Part shown: positions 1 to 12,620 of the stretch, in pieces | Numbering within the stretch: the first letter of the stretch is position 1 | Layout of the letters: each line of letters begins with the position of its first letter | Assembly: GCA_021234155.1 (NCBI GenBank) | Contig: JAJEKV010000025.1 | Location: forward strand, 7,516,531 to 7,580,530 | DNA from: Isoetes taiwanensis | Lineage: Eukaryota > Streptophyta > Lycopodiopsida > Isoetales > Isoetaceae | Direction of reading: 5' to 3' | Length of the DNA: 64,000 nt | Made by a program: the position numbers and the translations under genes | The notes under the pieces: model-generated | Told to the model about the DNA's origin: nothing | The model's database searches: none | The model's input: only the letters and a program-made list of their open reading frames with translations

Positions 1-643
<643 letters not shown>

Positions 644-1539
644 TCCAAGCGAGAGAGAGTTGGGTCACTAAGCATGTAGCTTAAAGTGAGAAGAGGAGGA
701 GCGCCAACGACCGCGGAGCGACGCAAAAGCATCATGTGAAACCCCCCAAGAACGCCCAATGTATGCGATGAAATAGGGAGGAGATTGAGGTAGAAGGGGC
801 AGATAACGAGCTGGTCGAGAAGTTTATAGGAACGGAAACTGCTGATGTCTGGAGTGCCTAAAGTGTGGCCCGCTGCGGCTGAAGCTCCTGCAATAAGGAG
901 AAACGGGGCAGAAAGAATGGGTACGGCAGAGGCGGGAACGGGAGAGGTCGGGGGAGAAAGTGAACTGGTGTCCAAAGAGTCCGCCAGTGGGGAAAGGGAA
1001 GGCTATGCTGACGATGAGGACCAGCAAAGACGAAGCGAAGTCGTGGTGGAGAAAGCGAACTCGCAGGAGAAGAGTTGGAAGGGTTCGCGATAGACGGCAT
1101 CAGCTCACTAACCTGAAAAAGGAAATACATTATAGAACAAAAACAATGGTAAGAAGAGCCTGCCAGCCCTGAGACGAAAAAAGAGGACGCCCTGACAAAA
1201 ACAAGTCAAGTCCTCGCGGATGAGGAATCCTAGATGCACCGGCCGCCGGAGAATCAACCCAAGAAAGAGAATGCGACCAAATAAAAAGGCAATATCCAGC
1301 TAAGTAGGAACAACTCAAGCTATGCAATTGCAGATAATGCATAAACACAAGAAGAAACCAACCACGTCAATGCACATGATGCAAAAAGATGAGGCCCACT
1401 TATGCAAAACCCCCCCAAGTTGTCAATAATGATAAATAACCCAATACAAAAGCAATAAGATGAAGAGGAAAAGCCAACCTACGGTTGTGAAGAAGATGCA
1501 TAAACGTTAGAAAGACAAGATGCAACTTTGCAGATGAAC

Positions 1540-1637
1540 AATAAATCCCAAAAAAGCTAGCTAGGTAGCAGAATCGAAAACACGACATAATAAATCGCAA
1601 AAAAGCTAGCTAGGCAGCAGAATTGGAAACATGACAT
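1540..1637. repeat. Tandem duplication, 2 x 49 bp
   Basis: Two adjacent 49-bp units share AATAAATCsCAAAAAAGCTA and GACAT at their ends, with a handful of substitutions. The core contains the tetramer repeat GCTAGCTAGG. Confidence 0.9.
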
Positions 1638-3721
1638 AGGCAATAACGTGAAAAGAAAATGAAACCACCTTAATGCTCCGTATGCCTAAAAAAGGAAAAC
1701 AACGTTCGATAGGATCGGCAACAAGATCGACTTGAACCAGAGCACAGGCAACAATACGAAAAAAGAAAAATCAAACCATGATAATGCATAGAAATTATAA
1801 CGTTGAAAATAGTGTGATACATCGCAAATTCGAATGATGCCCAACATAAAAAATCAAAAACCATGTGAATGCCTATGATTAATAAGAGCGACATCCAAAA
1901 GAAAAACACAATTGCAAAAGAGAAAAAATCCGAAACCACCATGGGACCATGCGACATATAAAGAAACCTCCTGGCAACTAAACCCAAAATGGAAAAGGGA
2001 ACAGATGAAAAGATATACACCACCCAAACGAGAAACCCATTACAAAATCTCCTGGCGGCATCAACATCCGATAGAAAACACAAATGCAAAGGAAAAAATC
2101 GGAAACAACCATAGGAAAACACAAAATTGATAAGATCAAGGCCACGATAAATGAATATGTAAGCAAATAATCGAAACCTAAAACGACTTGAACAATATAA
2201 AATTGTGAGCTAAGGAAACATAAAAGGCTAAGAGACAAGGGACTAACCCGTGAGCCCTAAAACAAGCGCCACATTGGAATTAACAAAACAACTTTCAAAT
2301 CTATCCGCAGAAACCGGAAAAAAGAGAAACATACAGATACCGCGTAATATTGCCCCTTGAAAATATTCGAACAGAAAGCGCATATATCGGGCAGAGTCAC
2401 CGAGAATGAAGCTTAATTCGATGGAGCAGATTCGTTGTGAGGAGAAGCAGATTCGTCATGGGAAGGAGAAGCTCCGGAATTGGTGGCACCCGCCTCGGCA
2501 AGGTGCCCGTGTTCCCAACGAGATGTTTTCCTGCAGGTCCCTAGTCTTACCTTTTGCCTGACCGAGCCAAGCGCATTCTGCCCGGAGATCGAAAAGTGCA
2601 CACCGGATTCGATATAGGATATGGCAGAACCCTAGGCTAGAATAGCCAATAAAGAACCAATGCCAAAAGAATAAAAACATCTAACACATAGAAAAAAATG
2701 CCCCAGATTTAAGCAAAATGGAGGAGCCACCAAAAATGTGTCCATTGATCGTATTCTAAGACAAGAAACCGGCAAAAGTAGGTCCCATTACCAAAGCAAT
2801 GTCAAGGCAACTCTAGGTGCATAAATGACGAGGCAATTAAATTGATAGCCGTGGTGAAAACAAGAAGAGAACCCGTGATAATACTCATAAAACCCTCAAT
2901 AATCGTGAAAAGAATTCAATGACATATTGCTAGTAAAGAAATTTAGCACACAAAGCCAAATGCAAAAAGAAACGCAACGTATGGATAAGAAAAATTAGCC
3001 CTAAAAAACAGAAATGATGTCAACCGAAGTTGAGCAAATGGAGCGCTCTAGAAAATAGGCGTAAAAGCTAAAAAGCGTATGCAAGAGGAACCTAGTACAC
3101 AAGCTGAAAAAATATCATAAAACCCTTTCATTGTAAGGAAATCAATGCCCACAAGGCTATGCCCAAAAAATAGGTCCGATTACAACATAGAAATTGAAAA
3201 AATAATGATGAGGTACGTAGAGAAACAAGGAAGACGTCAATACAGTGGGCAATGCATGAAGCCAAAAAAGAAAACCATACCCAAGACCTGAACATCTTCC
3301 GTAAATACATAATAAAGAGATCGAATTGACTAGAGAGAAATGAGGAAATTCATCAAATTGATACCAGATAACCCTAACTAGAGTAGTGTTCCAAAGCCAT
3401 GTGGTAATAGCATAACTCGCCTTCTAAGGTATCTACACCACCTTTCAACAACATTTTGTAACCTTTCAAGCAAATCCCAATATAACCCATCTAGAAAATG
3501 CAAATCGAGCCATGTATATATTCAAATTGAAATGCATTATTATAGAAGCAGTCAATGCAAAAAGAAATCTGCTCGAGAAAAACAATAGCCTAAAAGAAGG
3601 TCGTTATAATCATTGAAAGAAGCTTACCCAATCAAATGACGGTCAAATGACGCAGGCCGCAAACCCGATCAAACAAGGCAAAGCCATATTATTGCCCGAG
3701 GCAAACAAAGCCATGGTGGAT

Positions 3722-3763
3722 CGGATGGTGTAGAAGCAGGTCCGGATGGTGTAGAAGCAGGTC
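3722..3763. repeat. Tandem duplication, 2 x 21 bp
   Basis: Two exact adjacent copies of a 21-bp unit beginning CGGATGGTGTAGAAGCAGG. Confidence 0.95.
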
Positions 3764-4545
3764 CGGTGGTTCGGGGTCGCAGATCAAGCTTAATGAAGCA
3801 ATCCTAAAATGCTCACCGCAAGATGGGATGATCGCGATCTCGTAAGACAAAGAATTTAGTTAAGGAAAAGTCAGGTGACATCGATAGCATTGAACCGCCG
3901 CAGTTGATGAAACCATGAAATCTAACGATCGAATGGGATGTCTACCGCCAAAAATCATAACGATGTTGGCCGATGGGAATGATTACCATAGGACAATCCG
4001 CCTAGCCATCGTGATCCCGCATGCCGAATGTGCCGCCCGATCCAAATCCAACAGCCAGGATTATCCAATCAGGTTTGGGTCTCGAAGATGTTCGCTCCCC
4101 AATCACCGGCCCCTTCCTTTGTTTTCGCCTCTTTGCCAAGTTCATATTACCCCAAGACGTTTTCCTCACCCGACTGCTATAGAATGGGTGGACCAGAACG
4201 ATTCAAAGATAATGGGTTCCGGCGTCTAGAATAATGCGGGCAAGGGGTCGCCTCCATGATCCAAGTGGATGGGGCCCGAAAAGCATGGCCTGTGCTGGAT
4301 TCGACCAGACTAATGCTGCATGGTAGACCTGCGGCCCAGGAGCTCCTGCCTGGTAGCGATCTGCATGTTGGAACAAGGGAATCCAGCCGCTCCTTTCGTC
4401 TGCCAGAAAAACCGCCCCTTGCTGCTGCAAGCGTTGTATCAACCCCGGGCTTCCATGTCAAGTTCAGCCCCAGCTTGGTTCGATTAACATCGCTTCCTGC
4501 TCACGCATGAAATCTAAAGAACGTGCAAATAAAAACACAAGCAAG

Positions 4546-4604
4546 ATGCACAATTGCATTATAATCCCAGAGGCAATATGCACAATTGCATTATAATCCC
4601 AGAG
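4546..4604. repeat. Tandem duplication, 27 bp repeated at a 32-bp interval
   Basis: The 27-bp string starting ATGCACAATTGCATTATAAT occurs twice, exactly, separated by GCAAT. Its core TGCACAATTGCA is nearly self-complementary. Confidence 0.93.
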
Positions 4605-6043
4605 TCGCAGCAACCAGTTGCTGACAAATTGGCTATAAACCTCAGACAATATGGCTTCTCCAAGAAACTAGAAATAAAACATGCATGAGAAATCAAGAAG
4701 CGGAGAGCCCTACCTCATAGCTGATTTGGCCAAATCGCCGCAAAACATGTGAGAGCCATACCTTGCCAAATCGCTTGCAGATGGATGTCATAATAACATG
4801 CAGAAATCCAGTAAGAAGATACCCAAAAATGCAAGGACGGACTGGGTCATGGTGGAGTCACAGGAAAAAAGGATTGAAAGGGAAGATTGGACCAACCCAG
4901 AGTCGTGGAAAAAGGATTGGAAAGGAAGATGGGATCATGGTAGTGACACGGGAAAAGGATTTGCAAAGGAAAAATTGAAGCTACGAGAACGAAGAATGCT
5001 GCTGTGAGAAGACGCCGATAACCAGGCGGAAAACGACAATGGCCTAATATAGGCGCTCGTCCTTTCCCAGAATGGCGATCCGATGGCTCGGATCGATGGG
5101 ATAATAGGCGGATTGCAAAAACGGACTTTATCACAGTGGATATAGCAGCAAATAATTGGCTGTGAGAATGCCAGAAACTTTACCCTGTGCAGAGAGATGG
5201 TATAAAAACTTTGTTTGATCATTACATGAGATAATCAAGATAAATTAAGAACAAGTGTTCCATCTATCTTGAATCTGTTCAGACTAAAATAAATTCCAGC
5301 TTACCTTTCAGACAGCAGATTCTTATTCTGACCCAAAATCTCCTAAAGGAAGCATCGTAACCCTGCCAATTTCGCTTGGTTTTGCTCAAAGATGAGCCCA
5401 CAAACTAAATCGTCCCCTTCTGCCAGTGTACGGCTTGGTGTATCAGGTCTGATTCATGCTTATTGCCCTGTTTCGGAAGACAGCATAATATTCTTTAAAG
5501 ATCACAAAAAATAAACAAGATAGAGGAGCAAATGTCCATTCTGTCTTGGAATAGAACAGCATGAATTCAAGCATACCTTCTGGGGTTTCGAATCTTATTC
5601 TGGCTCAGCAAAACCACTGAATAAATCTATTGGCACTGCCGAATCTGATCGCTTATGCTCTAAGAAGAGCAATCCGGCCAAATCGGCCTCTTCTAACACA
5701 AATCGGCCAGTTCATAAGCTCGACCCCATTTGCAAAGAATGGTTTACCAAAGAGCTGGTAGTAACAGGGAGGGCACCCTGCCCTAACTTACAGCCAAATA
5801 CGAAGAACCATGGCTGTGTCGGAATGAGAAAATGGTTAAGCACTAGCCCAATCAGATATGATTCTGCATCAGTTTCAAGTATTAAGCAGAGAGGCGGTGT
5901 TGGAACGGGGCTGGATGACCGAGCATTTACAGGCAGCAGCCAGTTTTTAGCAGTCATCAGCATATGCTAGGTATATGCCGGCATATACCTGGATATGCCC
6001 ACATACCCAGATAAACGAGGGTTTGCCCCCCCTAGGGGCAACC
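4605..6043. other. Non-coding DNA with imperfect short repeats and a perfect palindrome
   Basis: No gene is recognised. Between 4850 and 4975 a GGAAAAAGGATTG-like block is repeated imperfectly, which creates overlapping basic open frames. Positions 5969-5990 form a perfect 22-bp palindrome (half site AGGTATATGCC). Duplication A begins directly after this stretch. Confidence 0.5.
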
Positions 6044-6086
6044 CAAAAAATTAGAATTTGAGTATTTTCAGCATCATTCTCATTCT

Positions 6087-6232
6087 CATCCCATAGACAT
6101 GTTTTTACTATTTATTATGATTATTGCGTTGTGTAGAATAGAATAGAATAGAATAGAGTATAAAAGGAATATTTAGGCATTCTAATCCCATAGACATGTT
6201 TTGACTATTTATTATGATTATTGTATTATATA
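6087..6232. repeat. About 95-bp internal duplication with (TAGAA)n
   Basis: ATCCCATAGACATGTTTT and ACTATTTATTATGATTATTG occur twice about 97 bp apart. A (TAGAA)n tract of about five units (6135-6158) separates them. The same arrangement is present in copy 2 of duplication A with a longer tract. Confidence 0.85.
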
Positions 6233-7261
6233 AAATACCATCATACAAAAGGAATATATAAGCAATCGCTGTAAACAATGTAATCTCAATCACTGTGAAA
6301 GATGTTATTGAAAAATATGAATATGTGCTTCTAGAGTTCGGGCAATCACAAGCTGTTTATTCGGATCATACAATCACAGACTGCTTATGCAAAGGACTTT
6401 GGGACTCAATATTTGCTGATGCGACTTCTTCTTGCCATACTCCATTAATGATTAAATCCTTCTGATCTTAAGTAGTAATGCATTGCATCTTTAAGTCCAG
6501 GTTTTATATGTGCGGAGTGGTGACACAAATCCCAATGGCCCATATAAAAAAATAGAAAATTTTAACGAATGGAAATGCTTATATTTGGTAGTGAGACTTT
6601 AAAATATCAAAACGAACAAGAAGCATTTGATCGTGATCAAAACTTCAAAACAGATAAAAAAGAGCGTTCTCTTTAGAATTCATCAGAATAGCCTGATCAA
6701 TAATAAACTATTTGATATATAGACGATAACATCCTCCCCTTTAAACTAAGGTAGTTTCGCATACGACTCGCATTCTCGATGACTATAAACAAGTCACAAG
6801 GCCAGTCCAAGACCTCCATTGGTAACTATCTATCAAATGCCATTCTTCCCGCATGGCTAGCTCTATGTTGCATTCTCAAGGTGCATCACATAACATGGAG
6901 TGTAAGTCTATATGCAAGACACCCCAAGACAAGGAGCACTAGTAAAAAGCAAAAGGAGATTCACTCCAAATGTTATCTATAAAGATATACTACTAGATGA
7001 AATTGCTTCTTAACTCATCATATACCCGAGTAGCCATGTACTACCTCTTCAATGTGTAATTTTGAAGATGTCCAAAATGAAACTTAATTGTAGAGTTATT
7101 GCGTTATTCTCTTCTTAATTCTGACACCTAACTAATGCACAACAAAAAAGATGCTCCTATACCCCAGAAAATACCCCCCAACAGTGCCTATATGATCCTC
7201 TTTTTCTATAGAACAATGGAGGATAAAATGAATTTCTAGAATCGGGGTATTTGGCCACAAT

Positions 7262-7556
7262 CCCCCTTTTCCTCATTTGTAAGACAATACCCTGTTACGC
7301 TGGTATCACAATCCCCCATTCAATAATTGTAAATTTATATCCTGTTCTCATTTATAAGATAATACCCCGTTTCAAATAATACCCTCTTTCAATCATACCT
7401 TATTTGTAAGATAATACCCTAGTTCATATAATACCCTGTTTCAATAAGATACCCTGTTGTCATTTGTAAGATAATTCCATGTTTCAAATAATACCCTATT
7501 ATCATTTGTAAGATAATACTCTGCTATTATTTGTAAAATAATACTCATTATTTTCA
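7262..7556. repeat. Left subterminal array of the CACTA-like element
   Basis: Degenerate repeats of TTTGTAAGATAATACCCTrT and TTTCAAATAATACCC recur about every 25-50 bp, at least eight times. The motif is the reverse complement of the GGGTATT-type signal expected of the right-end array. Confidence 0.75.
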
Positions 7557-8523
7557 AAAACAAATTGATAAGTGATCAGTAACAAATTGATAGATTTCTT
7601 ATTATTTCAAAAACAAGAGTAACAAATAGTTCAGATTTCAAGATTATATCGGTTACAACTGCATTTATTGGCTAATAAATCTTAGCAGCCGCTTGAAGAT
7701 TATCAAATATTTCCTTTTTTCTCAAAAGAGTCTAATATTCAAAAATATAATTAGATTCAGAGTAGTACTTTCATCGTTTTGTGTAAAAGGCAGCCAAGGA
7801 ACTATAATTTCCCATTCATGCTTCAAACCATTAGTGAGAAACTTTTCTGTTGCACCCTAGCCAACTGATGCGCTAGCATATCTCTGCAATATTTCTACAC
7901 TAACATATTTCTGCAATGCTGGAATGAACCTTTTGATATTGGTATTTGATCTTTACCTATTTGGGTCCATGCCTGTTTTTAAATTTGTCATTAGCCATAT
8001 TCAGATATTACGTTTCTTAAAACTATAAATTCTAACCTATTATTCGTGGCTCCCCGCTATCATCCAGCCTTTGATCTTTGGTTGTCACGTGAAGTACAAA
8101 AGCCAAAATAATTTTTTGCTCTCCAAAATAGATTATTGCTTGAGGGCCATACTCCCATACTCCCTTGCAGATGAGACCTTCAATTCAATATGTGAATCAC
8201 TATTCTTTGGTTATGGATGAAACCAAAACACTTTCACTTTTTGTACTTCATAGATGCCCGCTGGTCGTCTGCACCAGGACCTTGCTTCCATTTCATGCAT
8301 CACATATTGAACATAAATCCCAAAGGTCCACATAAACTCACGCCTTCAATTGTTCAAAGCAAAACAACCCTCAAGACTTGCCGTAAGAACAAGGAGCCTA
8401 GGCAGTCTTCATGCAATTACCGTCGTGGTTACTTGCCTGCAAATATATAGGCATAATATGTGAGACAATTCTAAAGATAGTACAAGAGTGTTGCAGTGAT
8501 ACAAGAGTGTTGCAGTGAATAAT

Positions 8524-8940
8524 TTACAAAGTTTCACCCGCGTATAGAGCAGTGACTACACAAGAAGCTCTATCCATAGACCTGTTAGCAAGCAAATGAG
8601 TGTATTTGTCGTTTATAAAATTAACTTCAAAAAATGTATACCTGCATCCTCGATGCATAGAAATATATGCTCCACAGTTACAGTTATTAGGTACGTCCAA
8701 CCTCTTCCACAGTCTGCAAATAATAGGATACAAATCATTTAGGCATCCATACATCATTCTCAACACAGGTGCAAGTGAAGCAGGCAGTGATACTTTATGG
8801 TTGGCCAGTCTATTTCTAGTACGCAGATCTCCTTGTGTTACAAATTGTGGTATGTTTACTTTCCCATCACCCATAAGCATATGGACACTATGAAATAATT
8901 GTAAGTATTCTGTTTTTGTTAAACAGGTCAAATCGTTAAT
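8524..8940 (-). pseudogene. Unidentified coding-like block, 135 codons (copy 1)
   Basis: A minus-strand frame of about 135 codons contains the Cys-bearing stretch PNNCNCGAYISMHRGCRY. I do not recognise a family. It is kept open in the second copy (22214-22663). Four base differences in the frame between the copies include three synonymous changes (CAT/CAC, AGA/AGG, GCA/GCT) and one T-to-I change. A pyrimidine-rich TTATTTGCAG before the tripeptide RLW and CAG|GTATAC after GCR look like splice signals, so this may be exon-intron sequence of a captured gene rather than one continuous CDS. It lies inside the CACTA-like element, where gene capture is common. Function unknown. Confidence 0.35.
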
Positions 8941-9171
8941 TGTTGCAAGAAAGTTACCTGGTCAGTGAGCAGTCAGTACTTTTTGCAGTTGTATTTGACT
9001 GCATCCTACAAAAAGAAGCAAAATGCCACCCTTCCATCTTCAAAAGCATGACAAAGTAGGAAACTATACAAAGTGATTGTGACAAATAGCTAGGTAGCAT
9101 ACCCGGAAGATTTGTCATCGTCAGGGCCAGTCTAGACAAGCACCGGTTCCATCTTGTCTATTGCAACTATT

Positions 9172-10050
9172 ATGAAATGAAATGAAATGAAATGAAATTC
9201 AAATTGATCACGCCCACTTAGGACCTTGAAGGCCATGGAGCGAATGCATACAAAATAAATTTTGTTCAAATTTTTAAAACTAGAGAGCGATGTGCTTCTA
9301 TAGTTTTCAAATAAAGACCAAGTGTCATAGGGTCCCTGTCTAACAAAGAGAAAAAATCAACCTCATTGATACAAAACTTATCTCGAATCTCTTCGTATGC
9401 TGAGCAGTGTAAGAATGTGTGGGTTTCATCTTCGACTATGTTCATGCCACAAACCTTACAAAAATCTCTCTTCCTTGGGATCTTCGACCACACTTTGTTT
9501 CCACATGTAACCGGTATGAAGCCTGGTTCTCAGATATCTGGCGATGAATCTTTTTGATATCCGGGGATTTGGGCTCTCGATAGTTTTGCTCTCAGTATAT
9601 ACCAATAAAGGGATTTATATCTGAAATGTATTTAACCATCGTGAACCCTTCTCCACCCGTGAGCCGATCTACGACACATTGGTTCCGCACTAAATCTCTG
9701 GCACCTAGTTCAGTATCTGGTAAATGACGTAGGGATATCCCCCACCTCTCCGCCCATACAATCACATCATGGTACCGTCCTGATGTTTTAGATTGAGATA
9801 GAGCTAACTTGGACAACCGTCCATCGGCCTGCTTGTGGATCCTCATAACAAAATTTAAGGTCTGATATAAGGCCTCAGCTTCAAGAGGGAGCATGCCAGT
9901 CTCGGCCAGCAGTATCGCATATGGGATTATAGGTTCAGTCTTCATATTTGGGAATAGGGACCTCAAGTCACTAATGATGAATTTCTAGTTGCTCATATAT
10001 CAAGGCCTAGAATCGGCCATAACATCAAGCCCTCAAATTGACCTTTTCCT
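9172..10050 (-). mobile_element. 5'-truncated L1-like LINE, 3' end with (TTCAT)n tail
   Basis: Read on the minus strand, 9966-9592 encodes the region after the reverse transcriptase (ALYQTLNFVMRIHKQADGRL and a WAERWGI block). 9493-9266 encodes the terminal zinc motif C-x2-C then EDETHTFLHC. The two lie in different frames, so the element is broken. The 3' end finishes in about five TTCAT units (9172-9197), a simple-repeat tail like those of other LINEs in this window. Its zinc motif resembles that at 40441-40541 (EDECHTFEC). Copy 2 of duplication A lacks 9172-9927. Confidence 0.8.
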
Positions 10051-10240
10051 TTTTCCATTTTACATGGCTTCTTATAAGAAACTATCAGGGTCTTGAATTT
10101 CTGTGAATAGGAGATTAAAAATTAAGGAGTTAGTGCAAGCCAGAGTTGGTGAAAGCAATGAGTCCCTTAAGGACAATATCTTCAACTCCTTGCATATTTT
10201 AATCGCCATTGCCGCATCAATAAGCTTATATGGGGCAATT

Positions 10241-10850
10241 CATCGGCAGTTGAATAAGATCAAAGAAATCGTAATAAAATATAAGGGTGGTTTTAAGGCT
10301 CTAGCGACATATCTTTGTGGCCGGATATTTGTATGGTCCAGCTCCCATCGCCAAAATATCCTTTAGGCTATTTTTTTTTTTTTTTTTTTGAAGAAGCGTG
10401 TGATCAATATATTAAAAGAATGGTAATGTTACAAAGCAAGTGAGGAGGAAGGAGAAGCGCCCCAAAGAAACAATGATACCTCGACACTCCACAACAAAGT
10501 CACGTAAAAAACCGCAACTCTCTACTTCTGCATACAAACCGACCATCACCATCTACAACACCCAAGAAGTCCCGCCAAATGGCAAACTTCCGCTCTACTA
10601 ATCCGCGGAACACCCGTAAAGCTTTGAAATAGCTTGTACCGAAGTCGAGGAATCGAGAGGCCGCAGTCTTTGAATCCCCCCGCCGCCGCTTCCAAATCAG
10701 CCACACCAACCAAGCCACGCACAGATGCAAGGCTATTCATCTGCAGTTGAACCGATAAAAGAAATGGATACAAAGTGAAAAACTTGGCTTACAGTGCAAG
10801 CGGCTTACCCTTTCTGGCCGAAAATATGTATGGTGCAGCATCGCCAAGCT
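10241..10850. repeat. Diverged direct repeat (about 110 bp) split by a LINE insertion
   Basis: 10241-10350 and 10731-10850 share ATTCATCkGCAGTTGAA, a run of AAAGAAAT, CTTTsTGGCCGrAwATwTGT and GCmrCATCGCCAA in the same order, with roughly one third of positions changed. The LINE at 10373-10729 is inserted at the start of the second unit. The source of the unit is not recognised. Confidence 0.6.
10365..10737 (-). mobile_element. 5'-truncated LINE with poly(A) tail and target duplication
   Basis: Poly(T) at 10371-10389 is a minus-strand poly(A) tail. The adjoining 3'-UTR-like sequence is TTTGTAACATTACCATTCTT followed by TTAATATATTGATCAC, typical of plant L1-type LINEs. A minus frame reads WLVWLIWKRRRGDSKTAAS, similar to the region beyond the reverse transcriptase. 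The 8-bp sequence AGGCTATT flanks the insertion at 10365 and 10730. Only about 350 bp remain. The same insertion is in copy 2 at 23300-23690, so it predates the duplication. Confidence 0.75.
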
Positions 10851-11125
10851 GATAAGATCGCCATAGCTGGAAACTCTATTTTCAGATTTTATAGAAAACC
10901 CTTGAAATGCAGAGTTGGAATGGCATGCAACATGCACTCCAGGGGTATGGGAGGAGATCTGCAGCTCTGATCAATGCATCCGCTGACATCAAACATTAAA
11001 AAGTTATTTTGCTTCATCGCATATCATGAGAGGTCTCCCCCGCCCCCACCCTTTTTCCTTTAAAATTTTAAAGTCATATGAATTTAAGAATTTTTAGCCT
11101 CCTTTAAGAATTTTTTTTTGTATTA

Positions 11126-11286
11126 TAGAAAAATCGTTTATAGGTTTTATTGGGGTAAATATTTTGGTGGCGCGCCAGCAAGGGGCGGCGAGTGGCGGAG
11201 GCCAGCGAGGGTGTGAGCAAATGGAGGCCGCTGAAGTCGCCCATGCCGTAGAGCTGGCGTAGTAAAATCTATAAACAATTTTTCTA
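11126..11286. mobile_element. Small MITE/hairpin element with GC-rich core (copy 1)
   Basis: Inverted ends TAGAAAAATCGTTTATAGG (11126) and CTATAAACAATTTTTCTA (11269) bracket a strongly GC-rich core. In the second copy the inverted repeat extends into the core (GGCGCCGCCAGGC and GCCTGGCGGCGCC). No coding capacity. Confidence 0.6.
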
Positions 11287-11290
11287 AAAT

Positions 11291-11919
11291 GTAAAGATAC
11301 TTTTATTGAAATTATCTGCAAGCGATGGCGGTGGTAGGTTGTGATCCACTTTCTTCCTAGATGTTCGTGTGATATGGGCTTTGATCCAGGCTATAGCCGG
11401 AGCTTTTATGACAGATTCTTTCAGAGTATAGCTTCTTTATATTTTCCAGGTTTTCTCATGGCCATGGCGGGAGGCTTGTTGCATGTGGCCTTGTTGCAGA
11501 TGCAGATCTGGCAGATGTAGAACCAAGCTTCTGCGAAATGTATTACCCTGATTCGGCAACCAAGCTTTTGCGAAATGAAATACCCTGGTTTGCTTTGCCA
11601 GAACTCCATATTCCAGCTTGGAAAGGTTTTAACATGCTTGCTTGATGGATCTGTGGGAAAAAATGGTTTCCTCTGTGTTTTAGCTTGCAAACCTTCTACT
11701 AATCCTTTATTTCTAAACACAAAGCCAGAGCGCGTCCAACAAATCGTAGTGATGCTCTGTTTTTGCTCCTTTGCAATGAATCATGGACTCGTAGTGATGC
11801 TCTGTTTTTGCTCCTTCTTTGCAATGAATCGTGGCGGCGCCACTCCTAAAAATGCGGGAAGGATTATGGGTTGTAATTTTAGTGTAAATAGCCCATAATT
11901 TCAATAAAAGTATCTTTAC
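11291..11919. mobile_element. MITE-like element with 25-bp terminal inverted repeats, 629 bp
   Basis: The left end GTAAAGATACTTTTATTGAA plus ATTAT is exactly inverted at 11895-11919. The interior contains a tandem duplication of about 47 bp (TCGTAGTGATGCTCTGTTTT at 11743 and 11790) and another near 11520-11585 (ACCAAGCTTyTGCGAAATG). No clear target duplication was seen. Only the left part survives in copy 2 (24226-24424), where it is cut off by a gypsy fragment. Confidence 0.65.
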
Positions 11920-12009
11920 TTTGGCGTATATCTAGCAAATGGTGTAGCAAACCCAGGGACAACTCTTGGGGCGTATATCTACACCATTAGCTAGACATGG
12001 AAAAATGGT

Positions 12010-12285
12010 TTGCATAACAGAACCCTCATGCAAAGGAAGGCTTTCAAGTTCAACAAAGTACTTTACAAGGGTACTATTTACAAAGAAGGAGATTATGTGT
12101 CAACAGAGGACTTCAAGTGCAACATAACATCAATAGTTGTCCATGAGTGTGAAGGACAACTCAAGAGCTATTACACTGCAATGTGCTTCTCCCTGCATGG
12201 CAAGGAGCCACTCACACAAGCATGGATTCTTTCTTTGGATGAGACCTCTTTGAAGATAGGGTTTATCAGCTGTTTTTTTCGGTAA
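12010..12285 (+). pseudogene. Unidentified coding-like block, 91 codons
   Basis: The frame reads through KGTIYKEGDYVSTEDFKCN and TQAWILSLDETSLKIGF. The composition is coding-like and the GDYV pattern is vaguely reminiscent of BAH-domain openings, but I cannot assign a family. It ends exactly where the right subterminal array of the CACTA-like element begins, so it may be a captured exon. Function unknown. Confidence 0.25.
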
Positions 12286-12286
12286 T

Positions 12287-12620
12287 TCCCCTTTTATCTA
12301 AAAATACCCCAATTCACAAATTCCCTTTTGAACCAGTCCTCATTTGTAAAAATACCCTAATTCATTTGCAAATTCCCCTTTTGAATCAGTCCCCTTTTCT
12401 TGAAAATACCCCAACACATTCGCAAATTCCCTTTTGACCAAATCCCTCTTTCATGAAAATACCCCGATGTGCATTGGCAATTCCCTATTTCTACTAAGTC
12501 CCCCCATTAGAATATACCCCTTTTTTTCAAGAATCCCATGTTTCTACTAATGTTCCCCGGTACAATATAGCCCTTTTTTTAAAGAATCCCCATTGCAAAG
12601 TGAATACCCCCAGTTCCTCA
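12287..12620. repeat. Right subterminal array of the CACTA-like element
   Basis: At least six degenerate copies of AAAATACCCCAATTC...GCAAATTCCCTTTTGA follow one another at 45-60 bp intervals. Taken with the left array and the matching ends, they define the transposon boundaries. Confidence 0.7.

Larger units (their letters stand above)
6044..11490. repeat. Segmental duplication A, copy 1 (about 5.4 kb)
   Basis: This block is repeated in direct orientation at 19659-24424. Similarity begins at AAAAAATTAGAATTTGAG in both copies and ends after GCATGTGGCCTT. Flanks differ on both sides. The copies are near-identical over most of their length. Differences are clustered, with copy 2 lacking about 755 bp (9172-9927 here) of a LINE remnant, and many small differences falling at CAG/CTG sites. 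Confidence 0.95.
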
